NCBI GenBank assembly: GCA_007570785.1 | Contig: ML664662.1 | Coordinates: 2,161,273 to 2,225,272 of the forward strand | From: Antilocapra americana | Lineage: Eukaryota; Chordata; Mammalia; Artiodactyla; Antilocapridae | Reading direction: 5' to 3' | DNA: 64,000 nt | Part shown: in pieces, positions 54,090 through 63,959 of the stretch | Position numbering within the stretch: the first letter of the stretch is position 1 | Layout of the letters: the number at the start of each line of letters is the position of its first letter | Notes under the pieces: generated by a model | What the model saw: only the letters and a program-made list of their open reading frames with translations | The model's database searches: none | Told to the model about the DNA's origin: nothing | Translations under genes and position numbers: made by a program

Positions 54090-54611
54090 CAATCATTTAA
54101 AATGTTGCTGACATAATGCTTTTCAGCTCAAAGACCAAGCACCGTGTTCTCCAGGTAGTAGTTCTTGATACCCCACACCCTGGATGAGGTTGACTGCTTC
54201 CTTGCCTGGGTCCTCTTCCATCCTCATCAACCCCCGGTCTTATACATCCTCCTTTCACAGAATCTGGGCTTATCATGTGGCCCAACTGGTAAATAATCTG
54301 CCTGCAATGTGGGAGACCTGGGTTCGACCCCTGGGTTGGGAAGATCCCCTGGAGAAGGGAAAGGCTATCCACTCCAGTATTCTAGCCTGGAGAATTCCAT
54401 GGATTTTATAGTCCATAGGATCACAAGGAGTTGGACCTGATTGAGCAACTTTAACTTCACAGAATCCACAGTACTTCATGAAAACCAGGTTCCCATAGGT
54501 CTCACCGTACTGTTCCCTGAACCCATGATCTCCTTGCAAGGTGAATGAGCATCCGTTCTTTATCACCTGGGTGTGGGGCATAGAACACGCACTTGTGATA
54601 TGTTTGGTCAA
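54090..54611 (-). pseudogene. Coding-like remnant, possible processed pseudogene (parent unknown)
   Basis: On the minus strand, the frame from 54611 contains DHGFREQYGETYGNLVFMK and then YCGFCE, ending at 54456 where a Bov-tA SINE begins. Skipping the SINE and one TSD copy, the same frame continues for about eight codons (RRMYKTGG) and stops. A shifted frame then carries GLMRMEEDPGKEAVNLIQ, and the third frame reads GIKNYYLENTVLGL before a TGA at 54128-54130. This pattern (coding-like composition, two shifts, no introns) suggests a dead retrocopy. I do not recognise the parent, and chance is not excluded. Confidence 0.3.
54265..54455 (+). mobile_element. Bov-tA SINE with perfect 11-bp TSD
   Basis: TGGGCTTATCATGTGGCCCA diverged head, GGGTTCGACCCCTGGGTTGG B-box region, CCACTCCAGTATTCTAGCCT and GATTGAGCAACTTTAA. 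TTCACAGAATC occurs at 54254-54264 and 54456-54466. Confidence 0.96.
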
Positions 54612-54982
54612 ATGGCATGGTGGTGGGATCCTGCCACATCTGCTGTCATCCCTGATTTCAAGTCTCTTCTAACCATCACACTGCTCATCCTTCCTTCTAC
54701 AGGGAGAGTCTGGGTCTGTGAGGTTCAGCTTGAGGCAGGGAGTAAGAAGACTCTGGAGATTTCTCCCTTAAAACACAGAAAAGTCTCTTCTAGTTTGTAG
54801 GAATTGTACAAGGTGGGAGGGAAAGGACAGGATAGCAAGTAAGAGGACCCAGGGGCTTTCCTGTTAAGACCCCCCACTGGGCCCTACTGGGGATGGAGCA
54901 ATGGACAGTGGTCTTGACTCCCACAGCCACACAGCTCTGGGTCCTCACCTTGGCTCCATCTGAAGAGAAGGCTAAGATTCTG
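54612..54982. other. Unassigned noncoding DNA
   Basis: It ends in a poly(A) run, but I recognise no retroelement upstream of it. Confidence 0.3.

Positions 54983-55027
<45 letters not shown>
54983..55027. repeat. A17 followed by (AT)14
   Basis: A 17-base A run passes directly into an AT dinucleotide microsatellite. The layout resembles a retroposon tail that seeded a microsatellite. Confidence 0.95.
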
Positions 55028-55028
<1 letters not shown>

Positions 55029-55267
55029 CCTTTTCAGGTTCAGGCAAAGCTGAATCTTTGACTGTCTGTGCTCACTAAGGAGAATCTTAATTTGAGAAAT
55101 AGAAGAATCTTGCATATTTGGCCACAGAATTCATGAACTAACCACTGGAGTCTTGGGTGCTAGGCTTGGATCAGCCATTCACCAGAAATAGACCTTTTGG
55201 ACTATTGACTTCAATGTTATATCTCTGCAGCAAACATACCTTCCCATTTCTTTCAAATACTTTGCTA

Positions 55268-55425
55268 CCTCTTGGAATTTTAGAGCAAGAAAGGATCTTA
55301 AAAAGCATAAAGCCAAGCTTTCTCATTTTACAGTTGAAAAACCTAGGAGGTCTCAGGAGGTAAAGACAAGCGCTCAAGGTCATGCAGTTAATCAGGAGTT
55401 GTGTCAAGAGCAGAAGCAGGGTCGG
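55268..55425. mobile_element. CORE-SINE/MIR-related fragment, family uncertain
   Basis: AGAGCAAGAAAGGATCTTAA, CTCATTTTACAGTTGAAAAA, GCTCAAGGTCATGCAGTTAA and TCAGGAGTTGTGTCAAG. It is the longest of the four copies in the window. Confidence 0.5.
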
Positions 55426-55504
55426 CAGACACTTGGCTTGGCGCAGTTCCACCTCATCTCCCTGCACCCCCGAGCCCACACCCACAGAGGGGGCCAAGGG
55501 TGCG

Positions 55505-56110
55505 CTGAAAGTTCGAAGCAAGTAATTTTGAGTTTTCAAATTAGCTGTGGATAAGTCACACTTGGATAATCAGCAGCTGATGGCAGCCTGGGCTCTAACT
55601 GAGCTTTAAGTCAATATTATAAGCTTGAATATTTATGGGTATTTTGGTTTGTTTCCAAAAGTAGAGGAAAGTGCCATCCTTCCTCCTGTCACATAAATGG
55701 AAAACACCAGAAAGGCAGGATTTACAGTGCTTTCCCAGCATTTGTGCATTTTGATGTTGGTGTGGGTGGACTGAAATCAGAAGGGAAACACAGCAGGAAG
55801 AGGCCACCACTAGCTTCTTGGTTTTAGGGGAGTGAGGGGCGGTGAGGGAATACTGGGGTCACAGCAAAAGGTGCTGTTTGACTGAGTGATTAGCTCTCAA
55901 ATTTGAAAAGCATGATGGGACATTTTCCAAGACTACTTCTGGAGGAGAGGGGTAACTTCCGGCCCTTCTCGCACATGGCAGTCACTTTCCTGCCCTGGCT
56001 CTGACATTCTCTGGCTATTGGAAATCTGACCTCCCTCTTTTCTCCTCACTTCGAGGGCACTTTTCAAATTAATTAAATTCTGATTAAATTGCACTTTTCC
56101 TTTGATAACT
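55505..56110. promoter_or_regulatory. Candidate conserved noncoding region
   Basis: No repeat found. The left part has AAGTAATTTTGAG and CAAATTAGCTG. The right part has CAAATTAATTAAATTCTGAT (TTAATTAA at 56069-56076) and a TCF/LEF-like CCTTTGAT (56099). The middle (55640-55990) is less distinctive. An enhancer role is inferred from motif density. Confidence 0.3.
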
Positions 56111-56149
56111 TGCAATGCCCTTGAGATTATCAGAGAAGATAAGAGCCAG

Positions 56150-56345
56150 GGCTTTAGGGAGGAACTCTGGGATGGTGACCCTGTTCTGCAATTTACTAGC
56201 TATGTGACCTTGAAGAAGTTACATCTTGATAAGCCTCATCTGTAAAATGGGAGTCCTGGGTGCCCCACAGACTTGTCTGGAGGATGGAATGAAGGATGAG
56301 GATGGAAGGGCTTTGTAAACTGTAAAGTGCTTTTCCCTAATGCAC
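56150..56345 (+). mobile_element. MIR element
   Basis: GCAATTTACTAGCTATGTGA, CCTTGAAGAAGTTACATCTT, CTCATCTGTAAAATGGGAGT and AACTGTAAAGTGCTTTTCCC. Confidence 0.88.
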
Positions 56346-56504
56346 AGTATCTGTAGTCCTTGTTAGTGCCAATGGGCTCTGGGCTGTTATACAGCCTGGT
56401 ATGGGAATTGTGTGATTCATGTTTTCACTAAGATGAGCCTTAAAAAGGGTGTCATAGGTGAGGCTGGTCCTGAGCAATCGCCTCCTTGGGGCTCAGTTAA
56501 AGGT

Positions 56505-56715
56505 GATATTTCTGAGCACAACCATGTGCATGTGTTGACACCATGCACAGCTCACGTTGTTGAATTCTTATAATAACCTTGTGATGACAGAATGATTATC
56601 CCAATTTCACTCACATGGAAGCTGAGGCACAGAGTGGTTAAGATAAGACACTTGCCTAAAGTCACACAGCTAATATGTGTCAGAGCCAGGAAATGAAATC
56701 AGGTAGTTCTTACTA
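56505..56715 (-). mobile_element. MIR element
   Basis: Antisense: TTGAATTCTTATAATAACCT, TTATCCCAATTTCACTCACA, GAAGCTGAGGCACAGAGTGG, AAAGTCACACAGCTAATATG and TCAGAGCCAGGAAATGAAAT. Confidence 0.9.
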
Positions 56716-56727
56716 CTAACTCTACTG

Positions 56728-57310
56728 GAAGATGGTGTTTTCCAAAGCAGGCTGCAACCAAAGCTCCCATCCCCACAAGGAGTTCTACAATCGGACCTGC
56801 CACTCTCCCATCAGGAGGTGGAATCGTATTCTTCTCCCCTTGAATGTGCAACACATCACCTTCCCCTCCTTAGTGATTTGCAGGTAACCAGTAGAATTCG
56901 GTGGCAATGGTGCCATGTGACTTCTGAGCTAGGTCAGAAAGAGAGAAAGAGCCTTGCAGCTTCTGCCCAGGCTTTTGGGACACTTGCTCTCTAGCCACTC
57001 TCTTTCGGAATGTTCTTTCTCAAAACTCAGCCTCTGTGCTCTGAAAATCCCAGGCCACATGGGGAGGCTGCATGGAGACCACCTGTCTACAGTCACAGCA
57101 ACCTCGTCCAGGTACCAGACATCCTGTGAAGAAGCTTCCAGATGACCCAGCCTTCCATCAAGTCTTCCCAGATAAGGCAGAGACAAGTGCCCCTGCTGTG
57201 CCCTGTGTGCATTTCTGACCCACAGCCTTACTGAACTGTATGTTCAGTTGTTGTTTCACTTCACTAAGTTTGGAGAGGTTTGTAACAATGCCACGATAGA
57301 TAACTGAAAC
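56728..57310 (+). mobile_element. MLT1-family LTR (MLT1I/J/K type)
   Basis: CAGGCTGCAACCAAAGCTCC, GTGGCAATGGTGCCATGTGA, CATGGGGAGGCTGCATGGAG, TTCTGACCCACAGCCTTACT and CACTTCACTAAGTTTGGAGA, ending ATAGATAACTGAAAC. The order fits an old MLT1 LTR. Confidence 0.7.
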
Positions 57311-57464
57311 AGCTATTCTGCTATTCTCCATCAGTTCTTTCCAGGCAATGCCCACCTCCCTCCTCAGTTGATCAGAACTCCCCATTGTGATGTCTTGGAT
57401 GGTCCTGGCAAAGGCTATGTCTTCAATGTTCCCCATTCTCTTAAGACCCCGAACTCTCTTGCTG

Positions 57465-57602
57465 CTGCTGCTGCTGCTGCTGCTAAGTCGCTTCAGTCAT
57501 GTCTGACTCTGTGTGACCCCATAGACGGCAGCCCACCAGGCTCCTCTGTCCACAGGATTCTCTAGGCAAGAATACTGGAGTGGGTTGCCATTTCCTTCTA
57601 CA
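57465..57602 (-). mobile_element. Single Bov-A unit with 14-bp TSD
   Basis: (GCT)n end, AAGTCGCTTCAGTCATGTCT, AGACGGCAGCCCACCAGGC and GAATACTGGAGTGGGTTGCC. GAACTCTCTTGCTG occurs at 57451-57464 and 57603-57616. There is one unit only, unlike the dimer at 47039. Confidence 0.95.
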
Positions 57603-57616
57603 GAACTCTCTTGCTG

Positions 57617-58374
57617 ACAGAGGGAAATTCTGAGAGGGTTAGTTAACTACATTCATTCCTGCAAAGCTAATTCCTGGTTAATCGTCAGCCTTCCAAGATT
57701 TCAGAGGGCCATCTTTGGCTAACATACCTATCTTCCTAAGGGGTCCCTGGAGCCAGGCTGGCCAAGGGTGAGAAATCCTGGACTTTCACTGAATGCATTC
57801 CTGGATGGGGGCTTGCTCGGACACACAGAAAGGCTGCCTGATCTGGCTCTGGTAGAAAGCAGCCAAGAATGCCTTCCTTCCCTTTGAAAAAGTCAAAGCA
57901 GTCTTAAGGGGAGCCACACAGACACCAGGGGCTAGACAATTATTGTAACAATCCAGACATTTCCCAATCATGCCTGATCTTGTCGCATCTGTTCCCTGAG
58001 CTTCTGGCCCTGGACTAGCACCCAGGTGGGAAACCTGAGGGTGGGATTCAGAGTCAGGAAGCTGATTACCTATTGGCAGATAGTAGTGACTGGAGGGGGA
58101 CATGGGCAGGAGGGGAGGCTTCAGAGGGCCAGTCATGTTCCATTTCTCTCCACCTTGGTGCTGCTCACACAGTGTGTTCACTCTGATGACTCACAGAGCA
58201 GTGTGCACTTAGGACCTGCGCATTTCTTATGCTACACATCAATAACAAGAAGAGAAAAAAAATGCAGACCAGCCATTTAGCTGCTAGGTTGAAACCTAAA
58301 ATAAATGCCTGAGGAGCACTAACAGAGGAAATGTGCTGTACTCTAGCAGTGAGAGCAGTGCCTCTCAGCTGTGA
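57617..58374. other. Unassigned noncoding DNA
   Basis: A 131-codon minus-strand frame (57786-58181) shows no domain or family resemblance. No repeat recognised. Confidence 0.35.
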
Positions 58375-58470
58375 AGTCCCTCAGAGGACAGCCATAGTGT
58401 TCATGTTTGCATCACCAGTACCAACATAGAGCCTGGCATACAGAAGGCATCCAGGGAGTGTTCACTGACC
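58375..58470 (+). mobile_element. L2 LINE 3' end fragment
   Basis: AAGTCCCTCAGAGGACAGCC, CATCACCAGTACCAACATAG and AGCCTGGCATACAGAAGGCA match the sense L2 terminus. Confidence 0.7.
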
Positions 58471-58754
58471 ATCCCCCAAACCTTAGTCTCCCTTTTCTCC
58501 TTCCTACTCCTTACCCTGACCTACAGAAAAGCCTATCCAGATGGCTCTTGGCTAATATAGATCTCGTAGCAAGATCTATATTTTCTCATACATGCTCCCT
58601 GTCATCGTCAATACCTGAGATGATGCAGAACAGGTGAGGTAAAAACAAATGAAGATCCTAAAACTCCCCAGGGGAACTTTAATCAAGCTCTTTGCCTGCT
58701 TCCCCCTAGCAAAACCTCCACAGAACTGTGAGGAAACAACCCTCTATAGCGGGT

Positions 58755-58980
58755 TGATGCTGTACTGGGTGATTTAATACATGTACGAACGCTTTTCATC
58801 TTCATGACAACCCTGTGAGGTGGGGACTGCTATGCATCCCATTTATAGGCAGCCGAACCGAGGCACAGAGAAGTTAAGCAACTTGCCCAAAGTCACACAG
58901 CTAGTAAGTGACAGAGCCTGGATTAAACCCAGCAATTTGGCTCCAGAGTCTGTACTCTCAAGCTCCATGGAATCCTGCCT
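58755..58980 (-). mobile_element. MIR element
   Basis: Antisense: TTAATACATGTACGAACGCT, TTCATGACAACCCTGTGAGG, GAGGCACAGAGAAGTTAAGC, CACACAGCTAGTAAGTGACA and GGCTCCAGAGTCTGTACTCT. Nearly full length. Confidence 0.93.
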
Positions 58981-59254
58981 TTATGGAGATGACAGTATCA
59001 TATACGTGGGAAGCATTTCCAAAATATTTGTTTGATAAATGCTGAATAAATGAATAGAGAATAAAAAAATAAAACCCAGTATTGGAGCTGGTGGTATTTT
59101 CAGCAATTGCGGGTGAAGGTGGGAAGAGGCTGGAAGTGGGGGGTGGGTTGGCTTGATCTCCAGGCCTTGAAAATAAGTGCTTTCTGGATCAGAGAAAACA
59201 AAATCTTACTCATAGAAGAAAGATCTCTTGCTCTTCCTCCACCAACCCCCCCCC

Positions 59255-59440
59255 TTAGGATCTGAACAGATAATCAGAGCGTGCAGACATTCAGCAGTAA
59301 TCAATTAGTACCTATTTTAGATTAAATTGAGAATATGTAAATTGGGTGCCTCATCAAGGCTGCACAGAGCCAGTGATTTGAGATGCAAGCGCCACAACGA
59401 CGTGCTGCAAACATATCAAGTCTGGGACACAGAAGGGCAT
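59255..59440. promoter_or_regulatory. Candidate conserved noncoding segment
   Basis: Repeat-free, with GTAATCAATTAGTACC (TAATCAATTAG at 59298-59308, a PBX/HOX-like composite), TTTTAGATTAAATTGAG and retained CpGs (CAACGACGTGC). Function is inferred. Confidence 0.3.
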
Positions 59441-59497
59441 GCAAATCTCATCCCTCAGCCGAAAAACTTCTTAGATTGGGAGACCTGCTGTTCCTCT

Positions 59498-59500
<3 letters not shown>

Positions 59501-59538
<38 letters not shown>
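59501..59538. repeat. (CA)19 microsatellite
   Basis: Uninterrupted CA dinucleotides. Confidence 0.98.
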
Positions 59539-59540
<2 letters not shown>

Positions 59541-60568
59541 TTTATGCATGTGTGCTTTCCTTATCCACTCTATCCACTCCTCTCCATCTTCCCAGAGGCA
59601 CATAATGTCTTACATCACCAGAAAGAAGCCTCAGTGTGAAAACTCAGTGTTAGCATCACAAACAGCATAGCATCCTTGAGCTGGATCCATCATTCCATGT
59701 CACCCCAGGGGCTGAGAAGTTGAGCCTTGTTTTGCTGTTTGGTGACTGTTTTTATTTTTGACGGTGATATAAATAAAATCAGTGGCTAAACAAGACTAGG
59801 GCTCCCTGGATTCCTTTCCAAATTCCCGGAAGGGGATATGAGAGATGGGACACCGATCAGATTTCAGAAGGTATTTCTGAGAGTTAGCCTGCTGTGTAAC
59901 CCAAGAGACAAACAACATACACTAGGATCAAACAAATTAGGAAAACAGGGCCCTGGATCAGCAAGCATGAGAGCCTTGAAAGATCTGACTGGAGCAGAGG
60001 CCTTCATAAGACAGATTCTGTGCCAACCTGTCTGTGAAGGGTCCCTGGGATCACAAAATAATAAAGCCCCAACTGTCTGAGCAGGAGCCCAGGGAAACTT
60101 ATAGTCTGCAGGCAACAGGCATTTTCAGATTGTAGTCCCCAAACTGTCCTTGTTGAGGCCTGGAAGACTGGTAATTTTCATCGGATTCTTTTAATAGGCA
60201 AGTCAAGAGTGAGAAAGATGTTGATGGCCAGCCATGGAGTATGGCACTGAGCCTACAAGGCGATAGCTAAGGGCCTTCAAGAGTGGTTGTGTGGCTGAGG
60301 AGGTTGAAGAAAACTGGTTGAGGAGGTCCATAAGATTTCACTGAGACCAAGGTTAGGAGATGCATTCCGATTGGAGTTGTGAGTCTCACCTAGTCAGAAA
60401 GCTGAAACCATTACACCATCTGAGCTTTCCCTGTCACCTTCTTTAGAATGCTAGGGGCATAAATTTATTTTTCTTACTTCAGTGAATTTAAGAGAAAAAT
60501 GGCTTCAAGGAGAATTCTGAGCTATTCCTCAATAGCAAATAACCAACAAGTGATATTTGGCTCTGCCT
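59539..60568. other. Unassigned noncoding DNA
   Basis: About 1 kb with overlapping 80-codon frames on opposite strands. No repeat family or exon recognised. Confidence 0.3.
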
Positions 60569-60578
60569 AGACACTGGA

Positions 60579-60930
60579 AAGAAGACTCCTGAAAGTCCCT
60601 CGGACGGCAAGATCAAACCAGTCAATCTTAAGGGAAATCAACCCTGAATATTCACTGGAAGGACGGATGCTGAAGCTGAAGCTCCAGTATTTTGGTCATC
60701 TGATGTGAACAGACAACTCACTGGAAAAGTCCCTGATGCTGGGAAAGATTGAGGACAGAAGGAGAAGAAGGCATCAGAGGATGAGATGGCTGGATGGCAT
60801 CACCAATGCAATGAACATGAACTTGGGCAAAATCTGGGAGATGGTGAGAGACAGGGAGGTCTGGTATGCTGCAGTCCATGGGGTCACAAAGAGTCAGACA
60901 TGACTGGGTGACTGAATGGCAGCAACAACA
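60579..60930 (+). mobile_element. BovB LINE 3' end with perfect 10-bp TSD
   Basis: GAAGACTCCTGAAAGTCCCT, GGAAGGACGGATGCTGAAGC, GAGATGGCTGGATGGCATCA and CATGGGGTCACAAAGAGTCA, ending GCAGCAACAACA. AGACACTGGA occurs at 60569-60578 and 60931-60940. Confidence 0.97.
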
Positions 60931-60971
60931 AGACACTGGACCCTGTACTAGATACGAAAGTAAAGATCCAC

Positions 60972-61150
60972 AGGAATTCCTCATAGTTCAGTGGCTAAGA
61001 CTCCAAGCTCCCAATATAGGGGGCCTGGATTCAATCCCTAGTCAGGGAACCAGATCCTCCATGCTGCAACCAAGAGTTCACATGCCACAACTAAAACTCC
61101 CACATGCCGCAAATAAGACCTCGTGCATCCAAATAAATAATTTTTTTAGA
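60972..61150 (+). mobile_element. CHR-type SINE
   Basis: AGGAATTCCTCATAGTTCAG head, GGATTCAATCCCTAGTCAGG B-box region, GAACCAGATCCTCCATGCTG body and an A/T-rich tail. GAAAGTAAA lies on both sides (60956 and about 61154), but a few bases separate the left copy from the SINE, so the TSD is uncertain. Confidence 0.9.
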
Positions 61151-61159
61151 AAAGAAAGT

Positions 61160-61501
61160 AAAAATATATGAAAAAGAATGCTATAAATATATATTTCATA
61201 AATAATGATATGAAGAGTAGTGCTTGGTTAATTTGTATTCCAATTCAGAAAACAGACATGAATTCAAGAAATGATCAGAAAATGACCAAAGAGTAATGGA
61301 GTGGGGCAGAGACCAGAAATGCTGAAGAACTGGAGGGGTTACTGGGGATCCTTTGAGCAGAGTTCAGAGAGGAGGCGGGTTGTCCCTAACCTTTGGGAAG
61401 AAGATTTGCATTAAAGGAAAAGAGCAGAGAGGGAGGATATGCCCATGACAGGATAGACAAGATGAGAATACTAATGAGACCCACTCCCAGTTCATGCTGA
61501 G
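61160..61501. other. Unassigned noncoding DNA
   Basis: Nothing recognised between the SINE and the LTR. Confidence 0.3.
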
Positions 61502-62020
61502 TGTGGTAGATTAGAAAAATGCTTACAAATTATTCGCCTCTCTGTATTCACTTCCTTGCAATGTGACTCGGCAGCTCCTTCCATCAAAATATGGGGCCTA
61601 TTTCCCTTCTCTTTGAATCTGGGTTGTATATATGATTGGCTTTAGCCAATGGGGCATTAACAAATGAGACATAGACAGTGGTTTCAAAAAGACTTTCACC
61701 TTGGGGCTTGTCTTCTTGCTGCACTTGGGACCATTAGGTCAACATATGAACAAGCTTGAACTAAACTATTGGAGAGGTCACACGGAGGAAAAACTAAGGC
61801 ATGCTAGCCAACAGTCTGCCACCTCCAGATATATGAGGGAGATCATTGTTGATCATCTAACCTCCAATCTATCTACCAGCAAACCCAGGAGAGACCAGCC
61901 AGCCATTTTAGACTAGAAGCCATATCTAGCTAACCTACAGAATTAAAAGCTAAATAAAATAGGTACCATTTTTAATCACTAAAATTTGGAATGGCTCGTT
62001 ATGTAACTAAAGCTGAAACA
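61502..62020 (+). mobile_element. MLT1-family LTR (old subfamily)
   Basis: TGTGGTAGATTAGAAAAATG start, TGGCTTTAGCCAATGGGGCA, ACCAGCCAGCCATTTTAGAC, and an end near ATGTAACTAAAGCTGAAACA. Heavily diverged. The length suits MLT1J/K. Confidence 0.6.
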
Positions 62021-62079
62021 TTGGGGAAGAGCCAAGCTGTATGTAGAATATATTAATTTGCAAGGGACTAAAGTAAATT

Positions 62080-62560
62080 GATGGTCAAGATAAATGAAGG
62101 TCCTGATGAGCATGTTCATAAAACAGGAGAGAATAATGGATGGGGGTGTGGGCAGGCCAAATCGGAAGTGAAAATAGGAACTCCAAATGCGGATGTCCTG
62201 GTAGAAGTTTGAAACACAGGGCTAAATAGTTAGACCTAGGTTTCAGATTTGAATGACACCAGCCTATAAGTAATGGTGGACACCAGCAAATGATAAGCAA
62301 TTCATCTTCAAAAAGAATAGTAAGAGAATACCTTAGGACAGAGGCTAGGAGTCATGGTCAATGACTATAGATATGAAAGGAGAAAGGAAACCCACTAAAA
62401 GAGGAAGGGCAGAGTGAAAGAGCCTCAGAGAAAGTGGTATGGGGATCAAGGCAGGGGAGATGGGTCAACTCTGTCTAATGAAATGGGGGTAAAAGAGACT
62501 GAGGACCATGAAAAACATCCTTTATATGTTTAGGTGACCATTGGTGGCTTTCAGGAGAAG
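62080..62560 (-). mobile_element. L2/CR1-clade LINE fragment
   Basis: Antisense body: GTTTGAAACACAGGGCTAAA, CAGATTTGAATGACACCAGC, GGTCAACTCTGTCTAATGAA and AGGTGACCATTGGTGGC. Its order matches the other minus-strand L2 copies. Confidence 0.55.
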
Positions 62561-62984
62561 AAAATACAGGATAATGGTTTACCCCTTTCCCTCAAGGGAA
62601 AGCAAGAAGTAAACCCATGAGAGGAGTCTACAATGAAATTCACACCAGTTGCTTTGGCACTATACGAAAAGCTAAGGGGCCAATTTTCTTTGAGAGGGTA
62701 AGACAGATAGAGGTAGAAATGGAGGCATCTTCAAATGTCCAGAAATCAATCTTAGGAATGTCTTCTTTGGAGGAAAACTGTAGCCAAATTCAAAGACTAT
62801 ACAAAGAGACTTCAGTTTTCCATATATTACCCATGGGGGTGTCATCCTACAGTTCTAGAACCATTGCCAGAAAGACTGGCTGAGACCTGTGTGATTTGTA
62901 GAGTCTAAGTTTCTGTAAAACATTTAGTCAAGCAGTTTGGTAACAGTTGAGTCAGTGGACGTGCCCTTATTGCTCAAGGGGATG
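62561..62984. other. Unassigned noncoding DNA
   Basis: One 88-codon plus-strand frame (62617-62883) without a recognised domain. Confidence 0.3.
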
Positions 62985-63260
62985 CCCCTGGGGCTTTCTT
63001 CACTGCAGTTAATTTCCAGGACATGGCGCCACTAAATATTAGCATGTCCCTTCGTGTTAATGGCAAATGGCAAGAGGCTCTCATAATTTAGATATTTTTA
63101 TGGCTGTTCTGTGGAAGCTAATTTTGTCTAACAAAACCCCATTAAGTTTTAGCTCTATCCTTCTCCCTTCCTCTAACTCCCAGAACTGGGACTTCTATGT
63201 TAATTGCAGCCAGTCTATGCTAATTAGGTTTCATTTCTGTTTCTTAAAGAGACAGATGCC
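62985..63260. promoter_or_regulatory. Candidate conserved noncoding segment, homeodomain-like sites
   Basis: CACTAAATATTAGC, GTTAATGGCAAATGGC, CATAATTTAGATATT, GCTAATTTTG, GTTAATTGCAGC and GCTAATTAGG (TAATTA at 63221-63226) within 230 bases. No repeat found. Function is inferred. Confidence 0.33.
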
Positions 63261-63669
63261 ATGGGGCCCTGCCCCAGTCATCACTCCTTCCCACCTCCAC
63301 AGCCAGCTTTTCAGAGGTTAAACTCCAGACTGGGTGAAGGATTCAGGTAAGGCTCACATTTGAAGTTGGACGGCAGAGGGGTGGGTCTTTGTGTATTTTC
63401 CACAACTTCCTTTGAAGAAGAAATGCTTCTTTTCCATGAAATTCTATGTGCAGCATTCCTAATTGAGAAACAAATCAAAACACTATTAGATTCCTTAACT
63501 ACACACAAAACTCAGTAAAATACCCTCAAGGCCTACCATAACCACTGCTTTGAACAGAACACCCTCAATCCTGAAGCTTTCATCTGCTCTGACAAGCTGG
63601 GGCTCATCACTAAAGGCTGAGCGAGGATTTGCAGGGCCAAGAGCTGCCCAAGCAAAAGGGCAACTTTCT
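63261..63669. other. Unassigned noncoding DNA
   Basis: No repeat or exon recognised. Confidence 0.3.
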
Positions 63670-63800
63670 ATATTAATGCTTGCATCTATTCATAGAATGA
63701 GTGCTTTCTAGGAGCCCAATAGGCATTTGGGAGGATAAAAAGATGGCTAAGACAAAGGTCCTACTGTAACAGTCTCCAGTTTAGTGGGAAGACATTATAG
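63670..63800 (-). mobile_element. L2 LINE 3' end fragment
   Basis: Antisense terminus: GGGAGGATAAAAAGATGGCT, AAGACAAAGGTCCTACTGTA and ACAGTCTCCAGTTTAGTGGG. Confidence 0.65.
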
Positions 63801-63824
63801 TACTATTAAGTAAGTTACCTAGTA

Positions 63825-63957
63825 TTTACCAGGCACTACTGTGAATATACAATAATGTTTATATACATTATTACATTGTAATCATCCAACAATAATATGA
63901 GGCAGATATTTATCTGTCCATTATACAGATGGGAAAATTGAGGTTTAAAGAGGTATA

Positions 63958-63958
<1 letters not shown>
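63825..63958 (-). mobile_element. MIR element
   Basis: Antisense: ATTTACCAGGCACTACTGTG, CAACAATAATATGAGGCAG, CATTATACAGATGGGAAAAT and TTGAGGTTTAAAGAGG. It is cut off by the (TA)n run. Confidence 0.85.

Positions 63959-63959
<1 letters not shown>

Noticed and set aside
57158..57436. Minus-strand frame of 92 codons next to the Bov-A unit
   Set aside because: Half of it is the reverse of an MLT1 LTR. The rest has no recognisable similarity.
47039..57602. (GCT)n runs as possible coding or expanded triplet repeats
   Set aside because: They are the terminal runs of Bov-A/BOV-A2 SINEs, at 47039 and 57465.
57786..58181. Minus-strand frame of 131 codons
   Set aside because: No domain, no start context I can support, and no flanking exon signals. 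Kept as unassigned DNA.
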